Below are positions 26,150-38,440 of a stretch of DNA of 64,000 nucleotides, in pieces. Made by a program: the position numbers and the translations under genes. The notes beneath the pieces were generated by a model. That model saw only the letters and a list, made by a program, of their open reading frames with translations, was not told the origin of the DNA and did no database searches. The DNA is from Nautilus pompilius (lineage: Eukaryota > Mollusca > Cephalopoda > Nautilida > Nautilidae), in assembly GCA_018389105.1 (NCBI GenBank), contig JACATO010001078.1, forward strand, positions 1 through 64,000, written 5' to 3'. Position 1 is the first letter of the stretch. Each line of letters starts with the position of its first letter.

Positions 26150-28950
26150 CCTTCATCATTCATTTCAAGGGCAAATCAGGGGACATAACCTTTCACTACA
26201 TTTCAAATACAGATCTATTAAAATGAACAGAGTCCTTGTTGTGTCACATAAGGATTTTTTAGGTTTCAAAGTCAAACCAAAATTGTTTGAAAAAGACCAA
26301 AACAACGAAATGAGTGATTTATAATTTGTAATATTAGCATTGAAGCCAAATCATAAATAGTAATGGCCCACACGTTAGAACTGTAAAACTCCAATGGCTT
26401 CTTTCTTTGTATTTTAAACAAAAGACAGACAACCAAATTCAGCAGCTGTAACTGCAAACCATCTGTTTCCTTTCCTCTCTCTGTGAATATGGACAACTTT
26501 TTAATTCCAGAAATTATCTAAACAATTTACTTTCTTTAGAATGGAGCCCACCCTTCCAGCATCTCGTGAACACGCTACTTTCATATGGCATATAACAGAG
26601 GCATTAGCATTATGCTTTGGTTATCTCAAACTCAGATTTTCTCCTCTTGGATTAATTGACTGCAATCGTTAACTCGCTATGGTGGACATGGACATCACAA
26701 TCAGGTCTATTATACCAACAGAGCAAACAAATAATCTGTGGCAGGTCGATGATGTACCTCGGAGAAATTCCATGATAATGACCACTGGAAAGAAATGTTT
26801 AGAGAGCACATTTTCGAAATTTCTAATGACTGGTAATGATTCCTTAAAAAGCAAGTCATAGATAGTGAATATTGAACAATTTGACAAATCTATATCAGCT
26901 CTGCAAGAAAAGGGTGGGGTCTGCTTTGTGATATATATAACTCCATAATAAAGGATAAAAGAGCACAGCTAGTCATCCTTCTTCTATTTGCAGTCTATCA
27001 ACTGGTCTACAGACAACCCTGGTTCCCTGAAAGTGTCCTCAGAAGGGTTCTTATACTTGGTATGAAAACCTTGAAGAAGCCCTTTCTTTGGGATACAGAT
27101 CTGAAAGTCCTTAGTCTTCTGTTCTACTAACCTGGAGCCACAGAGATCACTTGAAGGACTATTAATAAAATATAAGAAAATAAAACATACAGCTATGGAT
27201 GGCTAACTTAACCAAGTCAGTCTCCATCAATGAATAATCAAAGTCTTTGTTTCAGCAGAAAAATACACTACACACCTCTCCATCCACCATAATCATTCTG
27301 AATCACTGATAACCAGGTTATGGAGAATGCTTGTGCCTCAGGTGCTTCTGCAATGGATAGAAAATTCATAGGAGTATAAAATTAACAGTAAATGTTAACA
27401 TTGTCATAGGTAAAGGATGCTGTTGCCACCTTGCATTCTCAAGACATCAAGAATAATAAAATTATGAAATTTGGTAATATGTAAATAAGTTAACCAGATC
27501 TTTTATCTGAAGAGTCAATCTACAAATGTTGTTACGTATAAATAGGAGATTTTTTACCAAGACACTTGAAAACAATGTTAGATTTCAACAGATCTAAGAT
27601 CAAGTTTGCATTAGCAAGTTAGTTCACCTCTGATTACAAACTATGCACATAATATTAATTGGATAGTTTAGATTTAATTTTCCAAAAAGTAATAAAGACT
27701 GAGATGGTAATATTAATTATGAGAAACAATTATACACAGCTGGGTGTGCTGTACATGCAGACAGACATCTTATAGCTCTTGGGATGCATTCTTGGTAATG
27801 GAGGATTATTATATATAAGGATAGAAAGCATTTGTTACTTACATATGTAATTAACTTTGTAAATATACATTTTATTGATCACCAGACAGTGCTTATTAAG
27901 ATATACTAAAAACGACTCAATTTATATTTTTTAAAAAATGTAAGAGAATAAAAGTCCATCATCAAAAAGCTGATCATTAATATAAATGTATTGGTAACTA
28001 TCAAGAATGAGACTATTAATGTATGACAGTAAAATTACAAGCATTAATGATAAGCTAATCCATGCAATATCAGGAGGATGCAGTTGTTATTCTTTAAAGA
28101 TACTGACACAATTGATATTAAATACACAGTATTATCGACTCTAAACAAGAATTTTCCAAGCTCTAGACAAGGCATTCAACAATGATCTGGGAGAAGGAAA
28201 CCTCATCAAAGTGTATATGTGCCATTTGCAGCATGGATAAATGTACCAGCAAACAAGAATAATACCATGAAGAGAAAAACTTGGTAAACACATTCTAATA
28301 ATTACGCACATTAAGGCCGTCATGATGACATCAAGTTATTGATAGAAATTTCCAGAAGTTATATACACAACATACATGTCCCCAGATGGAAGAATAAAAA
28401 GCTTATTTTGCATTGCAGTAACATTCTATTTTCTTTACACAAGATCTACAACTACAAGACAATCTTTTGTCCAAAACATGAGATTAATTTTGGGATTATG
28501 ACACCCAAGCAATTTGCTGGCTGGAGGTGAAATGCTGCTTCATGTGGTCCAGCATTTCCATCCAAAAATACTTGTCTCATCTACTAATTGTTCTATGATG
28601 ATGGATGTGGACAATTGTTCAATCATCTGAATCGCTTTTAAACCTTAACTATAACAGGCTACAATTTATGTATTAAAAATTTACACACCTATTGATTGGC
28701 AATAATTGTATCTCAAAAGGCACCTACATCTAGTGCAAAGTTTAGCCTACATAATCAAATACAACTACACAACTGTGGCGTTAAAGAATAAATGAACAAG
28801 TTCCAGTTGAAACACCTTAAAGTTAAATTTTGGTGAGAGCCCATGTTATTCTAGTGTTTATTTCATAAGCTTCCAGGTCCTGATAAGAAGAGTCCATTTG
28901 TGACCCTGGTGTACAAACCTAAAGATATATCTGAAAACAAGTTGAATATC
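26150..28950. other. Intergenic, no gene recognised
   Basis: AT-rich sequence with only short ORFs lacking family motifs. Confidence 0.5.
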
Positions 28951-31103
28951 CAGGTATACCTCTGGCAATGAAGTGGATATGTTCATGCAATCCACTTCAT
29001 TCTCAGAAACTTTGGTGTCAGAGGTTTCAAGATGAGGTGAATGGGAATAGGTTCCAGTCCTTTGCATACTATACAAGATGTACAAGTCCAATAAATATGA
29101 CATTATAAAACATTATCGTAGATACACCTTCAGTAAAATATAAAACAAAAAAACAATTACCCTCACCAGTGAACTGCATCACTGTTTACCAATGTTGCCA
29201 ACCTTTGCTCGGACTTGGCGACAGTGGATAAGTGTTGCTAATCATGTGGTCAACTGCCAGGATCCAAGTTTGATGGGCCTGGCTCTGGTTTCTGAACAGA
29301 GGACTTCTTTTTGATGAATGCATCAAATGTTGACTGTCTTGTCTTTTCTTCTTCCTTTCTTGTAAAATCTCACAATAGCAAATTTTTTTCAGCACTGCCA
29401 TGTTCCCAGCCTGGGTCGTTAGTCGTGAAGGCCTCCATTGCATCCATAATCTTTTCAATATTTTCAGATAAAAATTTCATAATTAGCACTTTTTCTGGCA
29501 TCTCATTGGCAGCTGGTTCTTGTTCATCTCTCATCGGCTGTTCCTTGTTGTTAGTTCTTACAAATCTTTGTTGGTAAGTAACTCCTCATGAGAGTTGAGA
29601 AGCTTACACATCATCAACGTCTACTTCCTTTGCTGGCTTAACATCATTTTAACTGCTGACATCTCGGTCTCAGAGCCAGCAAAGTCACTGACAACGCCTG
29701 TCCACAGTTTATGGCACACCACGTTCATGCACTTGACTGTCACCTCTTGCCAGGCATCTCTCATGTTACCAATTGCTCTCATTATATTTCCAGAAAAATT
29801 TTGTCTGCTGCTGTTCATCACAAACTGTCTAAATGTGCACCTCAGATAATATGCTTTAAGGGTCACAATGATCCCTTGATCCATGGGTTGTAGGATGGAT
29901 GCTGTATTTGGAGGAAGAAAGGCAATATCGACTGTAATGGATATTGATACAGTATCTACGTTTTCAGGGTGACCAGGGGGAATTATCTAACATCAACAAT
30001 GCTTTAGGCTTGTGGCCACCTTTTCTGGCAATAACTTTTGACAAAGTCATGGATGAACCAGTCACAAAAAACATCCATATTTACCCAAGCTTTTATATTT
30101 GCCATCCAGATAACTGGCAGATTATTTTTGGAGAGCCCTTTTCATTGCCCTTGGTATTTGAGAATGATATACAACAGGCAGCTTTATTTCAAATCACCTG
30201 AGGCATTTCCACCCAGCAATAAGGTGAAACGGTCTTTAGCAGCATTAAATCTGGGTGCATATTCCTCCCCTCTGGATTTGAAGCTTCTTGAGGGCATTCT
30301 TTCCCAAACAAGCCCTAACTAGATCTGGTGGGTAATTACCTCTCAATGTGGCTGGAAATTCACGGGCTGATTGGACAACAGCACTACCTGCCTCATCTGT
30401 GAATGCTTGTTCATTTTCTGAACTTCTCAAACCAGCCTCTGCTGGCAGCAAATGTCTCTGAAGATTTCCCACCTTCTTCAAACTTCAAATGTTCAACGAG
30501 ACTTAGGGATTTCTCCATAATGTAAGCCTGGCTGAGTAGCATATGATGCTTTGTCATATCCATCCAAACCTGAACAATCTCTTCTCCATTACGTTGCTCC
30601 TCATGCAAGTTAATTTCTTAGCAGCAGATGCCTGCCACTTTCACTGAAACTTTTATACTGTCTGCTCAGATTAAGACAGTTTTCAGTGTGGACTGAGCCA
30701 TACCTAGCAAGGGAGCCACATCGCATTTCTTCTCCCCTGCCTCAACTCGTATGGCCTGCATTTTTGCATCCAGCAAGATAACAAGCAGCTTCTTGTTAGG
30801 CACACACACACACATCACTACTGCCCGATGGCCACTTGGCTGTCACAGGGGTGGCTAATAATGAATATTTTCAATAAAAAGGGAAATGGCGAGATACAAT
30901 CCTTACGTATATGGCAGGTGTTAGGCTTAAACTGATGGCTTTTATTTTTGGCACACTTCATTCTGATTTCCTGAAATCAAAACAAGAGACTCTGGTGATG
31001 TGTTCTTGTTGGAATCCATTATTTTCTTTGTTGCAAAAGAAGGGGGGAAAGGGATAAAACGAACTCTATAATAAAGCAGCTTCGTTATCAGACGCCATAC
31101 CTG
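28951..31103 (-). mobile_element. Tigger/pogo-like element, about 2.15 kb
   Basis: The left end CAGGTATACCTCTG at 28951 and the reverse complement of the right end (CAGGTATGGCGTCTG, ending at 31103) form an imperfect inverted repeat. Both resemble the known Tigger terminus CAGGCATACCTCG. TA follows the right end; the left flank is degraded (TATC). A broken TIGD1-like transposase fills the centre. The right-end internal sequence ATAAAACGA also fits the Tigger TIR. Confidence 0.72.
29190..30790 (-). pseudogene. Tigger (TIGD1-like) transposase, broken
   Basis: Read from high to low coordinates. An N-terminal HTH remnant (EKKCDVAPLLGMAQST) lies near 30720. The CENP-B HTH runs LVEHLKFEEGGKSSETFAA and SRGWFEKFRKRSGLRS near 30470-30520. 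A DDE remnant follows: DWFIHDFV near 30050, MDQGIIVTLKAYYLRCTFRQ near 29880-29820, IGNMRDAWQEVT near 29760, and a C-terminal tail to about 29190. The MDQG(V/I)I.TFKAYYLRR string is diagnostic for Tigger/TIGD proteins. The middle of the catalytic domain and the first Asp region are lost or scrambled. Multiple frame changes and stops make it inactive. Confidence 0.85.
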
Positions 31104-31257
31104 TATATAAATTAAACGACATGAACAAGATAAGGAAAATAAGCTGTTGCTGTGTTAATCAAAGACATTTAGATAGTTGGGGCCTTTCTTTTAGGACGTA
31201 GATAGTCAATGAACAAATTAATCTGCCAATCCTCTGACAGACTTTCCCTGTTCAATT

Positions 31258-32600
31258 ACCACGGATGAGAGATGCACGAGATACCCGCACCACCACTGAG
31301 ATCCTTCAGAACGGCTTCACTTCTCCACCCGACCAGAGGCATACGACAGGGATGCCCCCTCAGCGCCGTGCTGTACATCATCACCGCGGAACCATGGCAG
31401 CCCACATACGAGCGCAGGATGATAACATCAGAGGCATAGGACCTACAAAACCCCAGCAATACGCAGATGACACGACTCTCCTCCTGAGGGATGAGGACTT
31501 CGCGGCCCTCCAAACATACGAGGAATCTTCGGGTGCCAGGATCAACCGCAGGAAAACCAAGGCAGCATGGCTCGGGGGAAGAACATCACCACCTGGGTGG
31601 AAGAAGAAAACTAAACTCCTCGGAATCTACTCCCCTACTAACCACCGCAGGGACAACTGGACCCCTACTGTTAACCAAACAACCGCCCAACTGACCGCAC
31701 GGTCTTCCCTAACCCTCTCCCTTTTCACGAAAACCGACTCCATCCCGAAAAGTCTAAAATCGTAGGGCGGGCGGCTCCTCCATCGACCGATCGGTTTCCA
31801 TGGCAGGGGCGCAAACACCTGGCCAACAAACAAACAGGTAACCAGACGCCCCCCTCCCCGGAGCCGAGGAGGGCTAAACCTCGTGAACAGGGAGAGAGGG
31901 AGAGGGGGCATAACCGGAGCTCAACAGATAGTAAACACAGTCGATATCATAAGGAACGTAGGCGACAACTGTCCCCAGATCGGTTAGCTGGGGCGTACAG
32001 GAACCCCCACCCTCCCACGTGACCGCACTTACTGACCGGATTAGATCGAACATGGACATCACAGATAACGAAGTAAGCTCAGGGACACTAAAAGGTGACC
32101 TAGAGAACCTATATGGCCCAGCGTGATGTCTGCTCCCTCCCAGAGTCCCAACACATTCAGGGTCCCGACTACAGGGGGAGAGCAGCCTGAACTCAGCCCC
32201 GCCTCGTGGATGGGTACTCGGCCGACATCCACTGGGAGACTTCAGGGCACCTGTTCCCTATGAGGGACTCTCCCAAATGCCTCCAATGTAAGGATCCCCC
32301 GTGTGTGTCTGTTTCTATATTTTAGGCTCCCGAGAACATCTGGCTGCAACAGCTGGACAACAATCACGCGCCGGAATAGCAACATCAGTGACAGGGAGAC
32401 AGCCTTTACTACAAGGCATACTACGTCCATTCATAAAACCAGCCGGCAGCCAGGCGGTCAAAGGTCAGCGCCGCCGGCTAATTATAGAACACCGCCCTTC
32501 ATTTACTTCAATAAACTGTCTACAAATCCCGCACCCTCATCCTTCAGTGAAGCCTCCTCTCTTTATTCATAACTTGTCCCCTTAACCGTCTTCTTTCTCC
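31258..32600 (+). mobile_element. 5'-truncated LINE with Tx1-like reverse transcriptase
   Basis: The reverse transcriptase core is clear: NGFTSP, then GIRQGCPLSAVLYIIT one frame over (31330-31390). QYADDTTLLLRDED (catalytic YADD, near 31460), GARINRRKTKAAWLG (near 31540) and the downstream LLGIYSPTN/NW segment (near 31620) follow in order. The order and the K..AAWLG motif fit the L1/Tx1 branch of non-LTR retrotransposons (family-level inference). It starts abruptly at 31258, 155 bp from the Tigger right end, which is typical 5' truncation. The part from 31760 to 32600 is GC-rich like the rest and probably continues the element, but I cannot assign domains there; the 3' limit is approximate. 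Several frame changes. Confidence 0.8.
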
Positions 32601-32709
32601 GTTGCCGACCCAGACCCGGGCGACTCTTCAGTAATCACCGGACAAACAAACAAACAAACCACCAGCAGACGGAGGGAGAACCGTCTCCATCATCAAGTAA
32701 ACACACAGT

Positions 32710-32890
32710 CCCCTCTCTCCGGTGGCCCAACTCTCCCTCATCCCCATCCCCTCTCTCCGGGTGGCCAAACTCTCCCCCATCCCCATCCCCTCTCTCCGGT
32801 GGCCAAACTCTCCCCCATCCCCATCCCCTCTCTCCGGTGGCCCAACTCTGCCCCATCCCATCCCCTCTCTCCGGGTGGCCGAACTCTCCC
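32710..32890. repeat. Minisatellite, 37-39 bp unit, about 4.8 copies
   Basis: Tandem units beginning CCCCTCTCTCCGG(G)TGGCC and ending CCCCATCCCCAT, of 38, 39, 38 and 37 bp plus a partial fifth unit of about 30 bp. One strand is almost pure C/T with few G, producing the open Gly/Glu-rich and Pro/Ser-rich frames across it, which are repeat artefacts. Confidence 0.92.
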
Positions 32891-33059
32891 CACACTCAGA
32901 ACTAAGGACACCCAGAGAGAAAACTCTGCTTATAGGAAGTTCACCCCTCCTGCCGCTTCCACCAGGCTGAGGTACAGGAACACACACACAAACCTGGTCG
33001 CAGTCAGGCCTCACCTGAACAACTGATCCCACCCAACTTTACACCTCACCCCCCAAACA

Positions 33060-36000
33060 TTCGCACCTCACCAAAGAAAAAGAAGTTCAAACTGAAACAT
33101 GATGCTAAGCTATTTCTTCCAAAACAGTGTCAATCATTAACCAGCATCTATGGAAATGACTGTAGTATATGTGAGCCAGCCAGCCAAATTGTGCATCACC
33201 CACATCTACAGATCTCTTTGTTTAACAGAAGCAATATATTTTTCTTAATTTCAGAAATGTTCACAATATTATTTTCAAAGCTTCATTAGAAAGAACTCAA
33301 CATTTATTTACAAGCTTCCTGGAATGTGCATTAACAAATTAAATTATTCTCTAGCAATGCTACAAATTATTTAAAAACTTATTAAAATCAAACAAAAAAG
33401 GTTTGTTTAAATAATGGTGTCCACATTTATTATTCATTGCTTCCACAGGTAGACATTACCTCCTACCTACCTGGCATAATGTAGTGTATCAGTCAGGTTA
33501 TTCTAATGCAAAGTGTCAAAATTTCCTATAACGATCACTTGGAATATTCTGATTATCTGCGGAGACAAGTCGCCTCATCATTCTACAAAACCTCTTACAA
33601 TAAAAGGCAAAACCAACCCATACATGTTCACTCACAAAAGTATTAATAACTAAACAAGGTGAACTGTACTCGGGATAAACTTGATTCCTTATGTCTTTAA
33701 ACCAAAAAATGCTGTGATCAATGCCGATAAAAAAAAAACAAAACCAACAGTCAAGTCCTTGGTTTTCAAAGGCCACACCCATCACAAACTAGCACAATAG
33801 AATTTCAGCTTTCACTCTGCAACCCTCAATTACCATCCAATTATAGCATCTAAGGTAATCAAGAAAAAGTATTTTCAAGGTCATGGCAGGCAAAAGATAA
33901 ATTAGTATCAACAGCGCGAGTCATTGTTTCTTTAATCTGCTGCTGACAAAATGTATTTCAGAACAAACAAACATACAGACCTTGCAATTTAATATGAGAG
34001 TACCCCGTATCCTTTCTTCTGTATTATAATAACTATATGCTGACAAATGGTAAAACTTTAGGGTAAATATTCTCTACATTTACCTGCATCAACTGGAATA
34101 TACTCTGTAAAACAATTCTTCCAAATAAAAAGAGAGATAAATCCAATAGATATATATTTCTGTACAAACAAACCTTCCATAAAATAGAAATCCACTTCAT
34201 CCTCATCTAATCCAACCATTATTTTATAACCAAGCATTCATTCCTATGCATACAAAATATTAAAATCACAACACACTTCAAAAAATGAGTGATGCCATTT
34301 ATAATATCATTTGCTGTGGAAGTCTCCATGTCATCACTGGATGGATAAGTAATGCGTTACGTGTTTCTTGTTCATTTGTTGTCAAAAGCAGCCACAGAAT
34401 TTTGAAACATGGAAACTAAATGGTTACCTACAGAAGGAAGAGTTTCAGAGCTTCACAATACAAGTAACTGAAAACATCAAATAGAGACTGTAGATTGGGC
34501 ATATTAGATGGAGGATTTACACATAGGTGCAGATGTCTGAGCATAACTCTTCACTAGTTGGCAACTCCTTTGACTTGTTTATTCGTGTGCTTTTCAGTCT
34601 AACTGCTGATTGGTTAACCATGTGTTATGTTTTGTACATGGAACTCTCTAGCAGCTCTTGGATTCACACATGTAAACTGTCTTGAATCAAGGTGGATGGC
34701 CATTTTCCAATCGATGTGTTCCATTGTTACATTACTCTTCTAAGAGAATTATTGATTAGTAAAAACTTTTTCTGACATCAGTGTCCTGTAAGACATCAAC
34801 CTTCAGAAGAAACAGTGTCCACAAAAATCACCTCATATCCAGTCGGTAGCAAATTTTACAATGCAGAAGTATTGGACACATCATTTATGGAATCTCAATT
34901 GAACACTCACAGCGTGTCAAAGATTGTAGAAGCATAGCATACTAGTGCCTTAGGCTATCACAAGGATAATACTAGAACTGGACAATATAAGGTGTAGCAG
35001 ACTGTACAATCAAACAAAATTGCATACAGATTTTGGAGTAATAACGTTATCTTTGACAAGTTGTCATTTAGTTTGCCATTCCCTGATGTCAAAATACAGG
35101 TTAATCATCATTCACATGAACAAATAGCAGAATATTGTTTCAGAAAGCATGAGAGATTGGATGATCGTAAATCATCCCACTGTGGAGTTTTGATGATACA
35201 GCCAACTCTCTGCAATTAACAAATGGTTCTCAACCACAATCTAAGAGCCCAGCATTACTGGACATTATTTAGCCAATTCTCCATTACCATCACCACAACA
35301 AACATCAGCCTCCTGGCAGGACACTACATGGTTGGAACAGCTTTCACCAAGCCAGAACACTGCCAGATTGCCCAAATGTTCATGTAAATTCCTTGATGTT
35401 GAATTTATACAGCATACTTGGTACAGGGTATTGTCTCCACTAGGCACTAGCATAGCATTGTACCAAATAAGCAAGCAAGTTGCAGCACCAATGAAATGGA
35501 AATAAACAACATCCCTGCAGCCAGGACACAAAGCATCAGCCACTCCATGAGTCTCACAATTTATCTGTACCATACATAGCAGGAGACAGCTAAATCAGCT
35601 ACTGACCTCTGAAACACTTTAGTCATGTTACATTTATTCATTGAGACTCAATGATATCAAACGATGATCTATAGTAGAAACATTCAAACTCTATTTCAGC
35701 CAATTTTTAAAAATCTATTCATGTTATTATAATTACGGATGGTACAGTGACAGACATTTTTCTGAAGGGAGCAGACGTTTGAAGATATTCAAGTTTTTGC
35801 CTTTTATTCTTAGTTGGCATAAAATTATATTACAGTCGATCATGCAGTGAGAGATAAAACAAGTTTAGTCTTTGAAAAGCCCTGAAATTCTAAGAGTCTG
35901 TGATTTTCAGAAAGCATACTGCTTCAACAGCTGATGACATTAACCAGATGTAAGAATTGTTTCTTCAGACAGAATGAAAATAATTACAAAACAAGTCAGT

Positions 36001-37550
36001 AGGTCTTCGTGGTAACACGTTTTCACTTATTGATGATATCAGAGGGTTACACATTTAGCCTAACCTCAGAGTACAGATGATTAAAACCATTTCTCCCACC
36101 TCTCAAAACTGTATCATTAACATAATTAAACACATAAACAAAGGATGATTATTCCTAGGCAATTAGTAATTATACGATTATCTCCCTTGGACCCTAATGT
36201 CACTGAAACACAGCAGAGTCTGTGTAAATAGAAGTCCTGTGTTATCTGTCTGAAGCTCTAGACATAGGTGTATGCCCAGGTTGGTCAGTACAGACTCACC
36301 GATGTTTCATTGATTAAGGTACATATGAACAAAATGGGACTAAAAAATGGTGCAAAATGTACCTAAAATAAATATCTGCTCCAACTTTCTAAACAAAATC
36401 ATTTTATGATTAAGGTGTATAAATGTTGAAGGAAGCTGAGAAATATATGGATCATAGAATGAGCAGAGGTGAGTGATGATTGGACCATCTATCTCCAGAA
36501 TACAGAAGCAGGTTCTCTTGTGAGTGAAGACTGAAGGTCATTTGCCATCTGGCTGGACATCTCACAAACTGCTAAAGTCTGTCCCCCTCCCCACAGTCCA
36601 AGCAGACATTAATCTCCAGAGCTTCTTCCTGTCAATCACATTAACAGATGGTCCATGGATAACTGCCATCAGGTTCACAGGGACATCCACAGTTGATAGC
36701 AGTCAGCAGCAGACAGGGTAAGCAGAAGGTCACTGATGATCTTGACCTAAAGTTGTCTCCCTTGGTCTTTACAAGAGCCCAGATGTCAAACCCCTTATCT
36801 TCTTTCAAATTGTGGCTACTGTGTGATGAGGTACACAGGGGCTATTTATAAAGACCAATATCACTTATATCAGTCAGCCTTTCCACTGCTAATATATCGT
36901 AATGAATACACATAGGAGGGGGAGCCAGATTAGCCAAATGCTGCTGAAAATCTACCTCCACCAGATATGTGGGAGGTCCTCTTCTATTTCTGATAAACCA
37001 ACTGATGACTGTGTCCAGCCAGCCACTGTGACTTTTGTTCCCATGGCTCCTACACCTGCAAGTCTGGCTGCCTGAAGTGGAAATATGAAGACTACGGTAA
37101 AAAGTGACAGGACACAACCTGGCCTGAGATCTCTCATTTGCCATTTGATGCTAAATGAGGGAATAACAGAACAATTTTACATCAACGGTGGATGCCTCTT
37201 AATGTTGGAGATTGAAAACTGTGCATTATGGTGGAATTGTGTCTGGCTCTGACTGAAACAGACTCTACCTTCACAGATGACTTACAAATTATTCTCACCT
37301 TTACCAACAAATTCATAATTGTGAACACAGCCAATATCGTGAGGCTGCTGCAACAGGATCTTGCAGATGTCAGGCAAAGAAAGACATTGGTATGTTGATA
37401 AATACAGAAATGATTGATTTCTAAAAACTGCTGATTCTTGTTAATATTGAGGCACTGCAAATGATTTGAGCCTCGTGACATTTTGTAGTGAAGTAGGTGA
37501 TGTCATATAGGGGACATTAAAACGAAGCATTATACTGATCAGATGATGTA
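33060..37550. other. Intergenic, no confident gene
   Basis: AT-rich. A minus-strand stretch near 36950-37140 encodes a hydrophobic start (SLFTVVFIFPLQAARLAGVG) followed by TKVTVAGWTQSSVGLS, which looks protein-like, but I recognise no family and the frame breaks at about 36950. An ORF at 35265-35573 (-) has no family motif. Confidence 0.4.
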
Positions 37551-37559
37551 ACATCTGAT

Positions 37560-38440
37560 CATGGTAAGTTTCAGAACTCATCTTGCCTGTTGCAGAGCTT
37601 GATGTGCTACTGAATGAGCATCTCCATCGAGTAAAATTAGATGTGACAAGGTGAGAGGACAGGATAAAAAAAAAATTGTCGTGGTTTGGGTTTTATATCA
37701 GCGCTCTCCTAAACCACTGTTAGCAACATCTTAGCAGTCTGATGAAGTCGGTGAGTGCAGAATGATGGGAGTCAAGATAGGGTTCTCATTGATCAAGCTA
37801 ACCTAATTTTTCGTCATGTAAGAAATGAATGAGAGAGATTGACATTTTTCTGTACAGATTCTTCTGGATTGGTTTGTGTCGAGTACCGAAAATCAAGGAT
37901 ACGAGATGGAGAATATCGTTAGTGAAAATCTGTTGATTCAAGCATATGTGGTCCATACAGTAGTGCTCAAAAACACTCCAAAGCCTCCATCTGTGCAGCA
38001 GATTCTTTTGAAAACTGTCGCTTTTGAGAATCTCATTGGTCGCCTACAATGATTGGCAGTCTTCTCTTCAGATCTATGTAGGTGTATGGATGTTAGGACC
38101 AAAATGGTTGCTGTAGTGGGTGTCGGCTCATCGAAACTGAAATAGTTAATGACAGTAACGAAGATAAACTTACTGAGTCAGCTGGAAGAATCATCCAGGA
38201 ACTGCTACAGAAGGTTGTGTAGTTTCTCTGTTAATGCATCAGATTATCCAAACCCTTTCCAAGCCAACAAATACTTGTTAACACCATCTCTGTTCAAAAG
38301 TCTCCTGTGAAAGAGTCTTCAGTAAACTGATACTAGAGAATGAAGACAACTGAAATTTTCATTACTAATAATGAATTAGAAACATCCATGTTGAAGTGTA
38401 TGGAAGAATTCATCAATGCCATTATAGCCTAAGAGATTAG
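37560..38440 (+). mobile_element. Possible hAT-like transposase remnant
   Basis: CERVFSKL near 38310 resembles the ERxFSxLKxI motif of the hAT dimerisation domain, followed one frame over by NELETSMLKCMEEFINAI. Upstream fragments (ELDVLLNEHLHRVKLDVTR near 37600) are compatible but unproven. No terminal repeats were seen, and the frame is broken many times. Confidence 0.3.

Noticed and set aside
32628-33032. Gly/Glu-rich and Pro/Ser-rich ORFs on both strands
   Set aside because: Translations of the 38-bp minisatellite; no start context, family or splice support.
35265-35573. 102-codon minus-strand ORF with Cys pairs
   Set aside because: The Cys pattern does not fit a known finger, and the opposite strand is equally open; no support for a gene.
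36842-37144. 100-codon minus-strand ORF and an overlapping hydrophobic frame
   Set aside because: Looks protein-like in parts but no family was recognised and the frame is inconsistent; left as intergenic note only.
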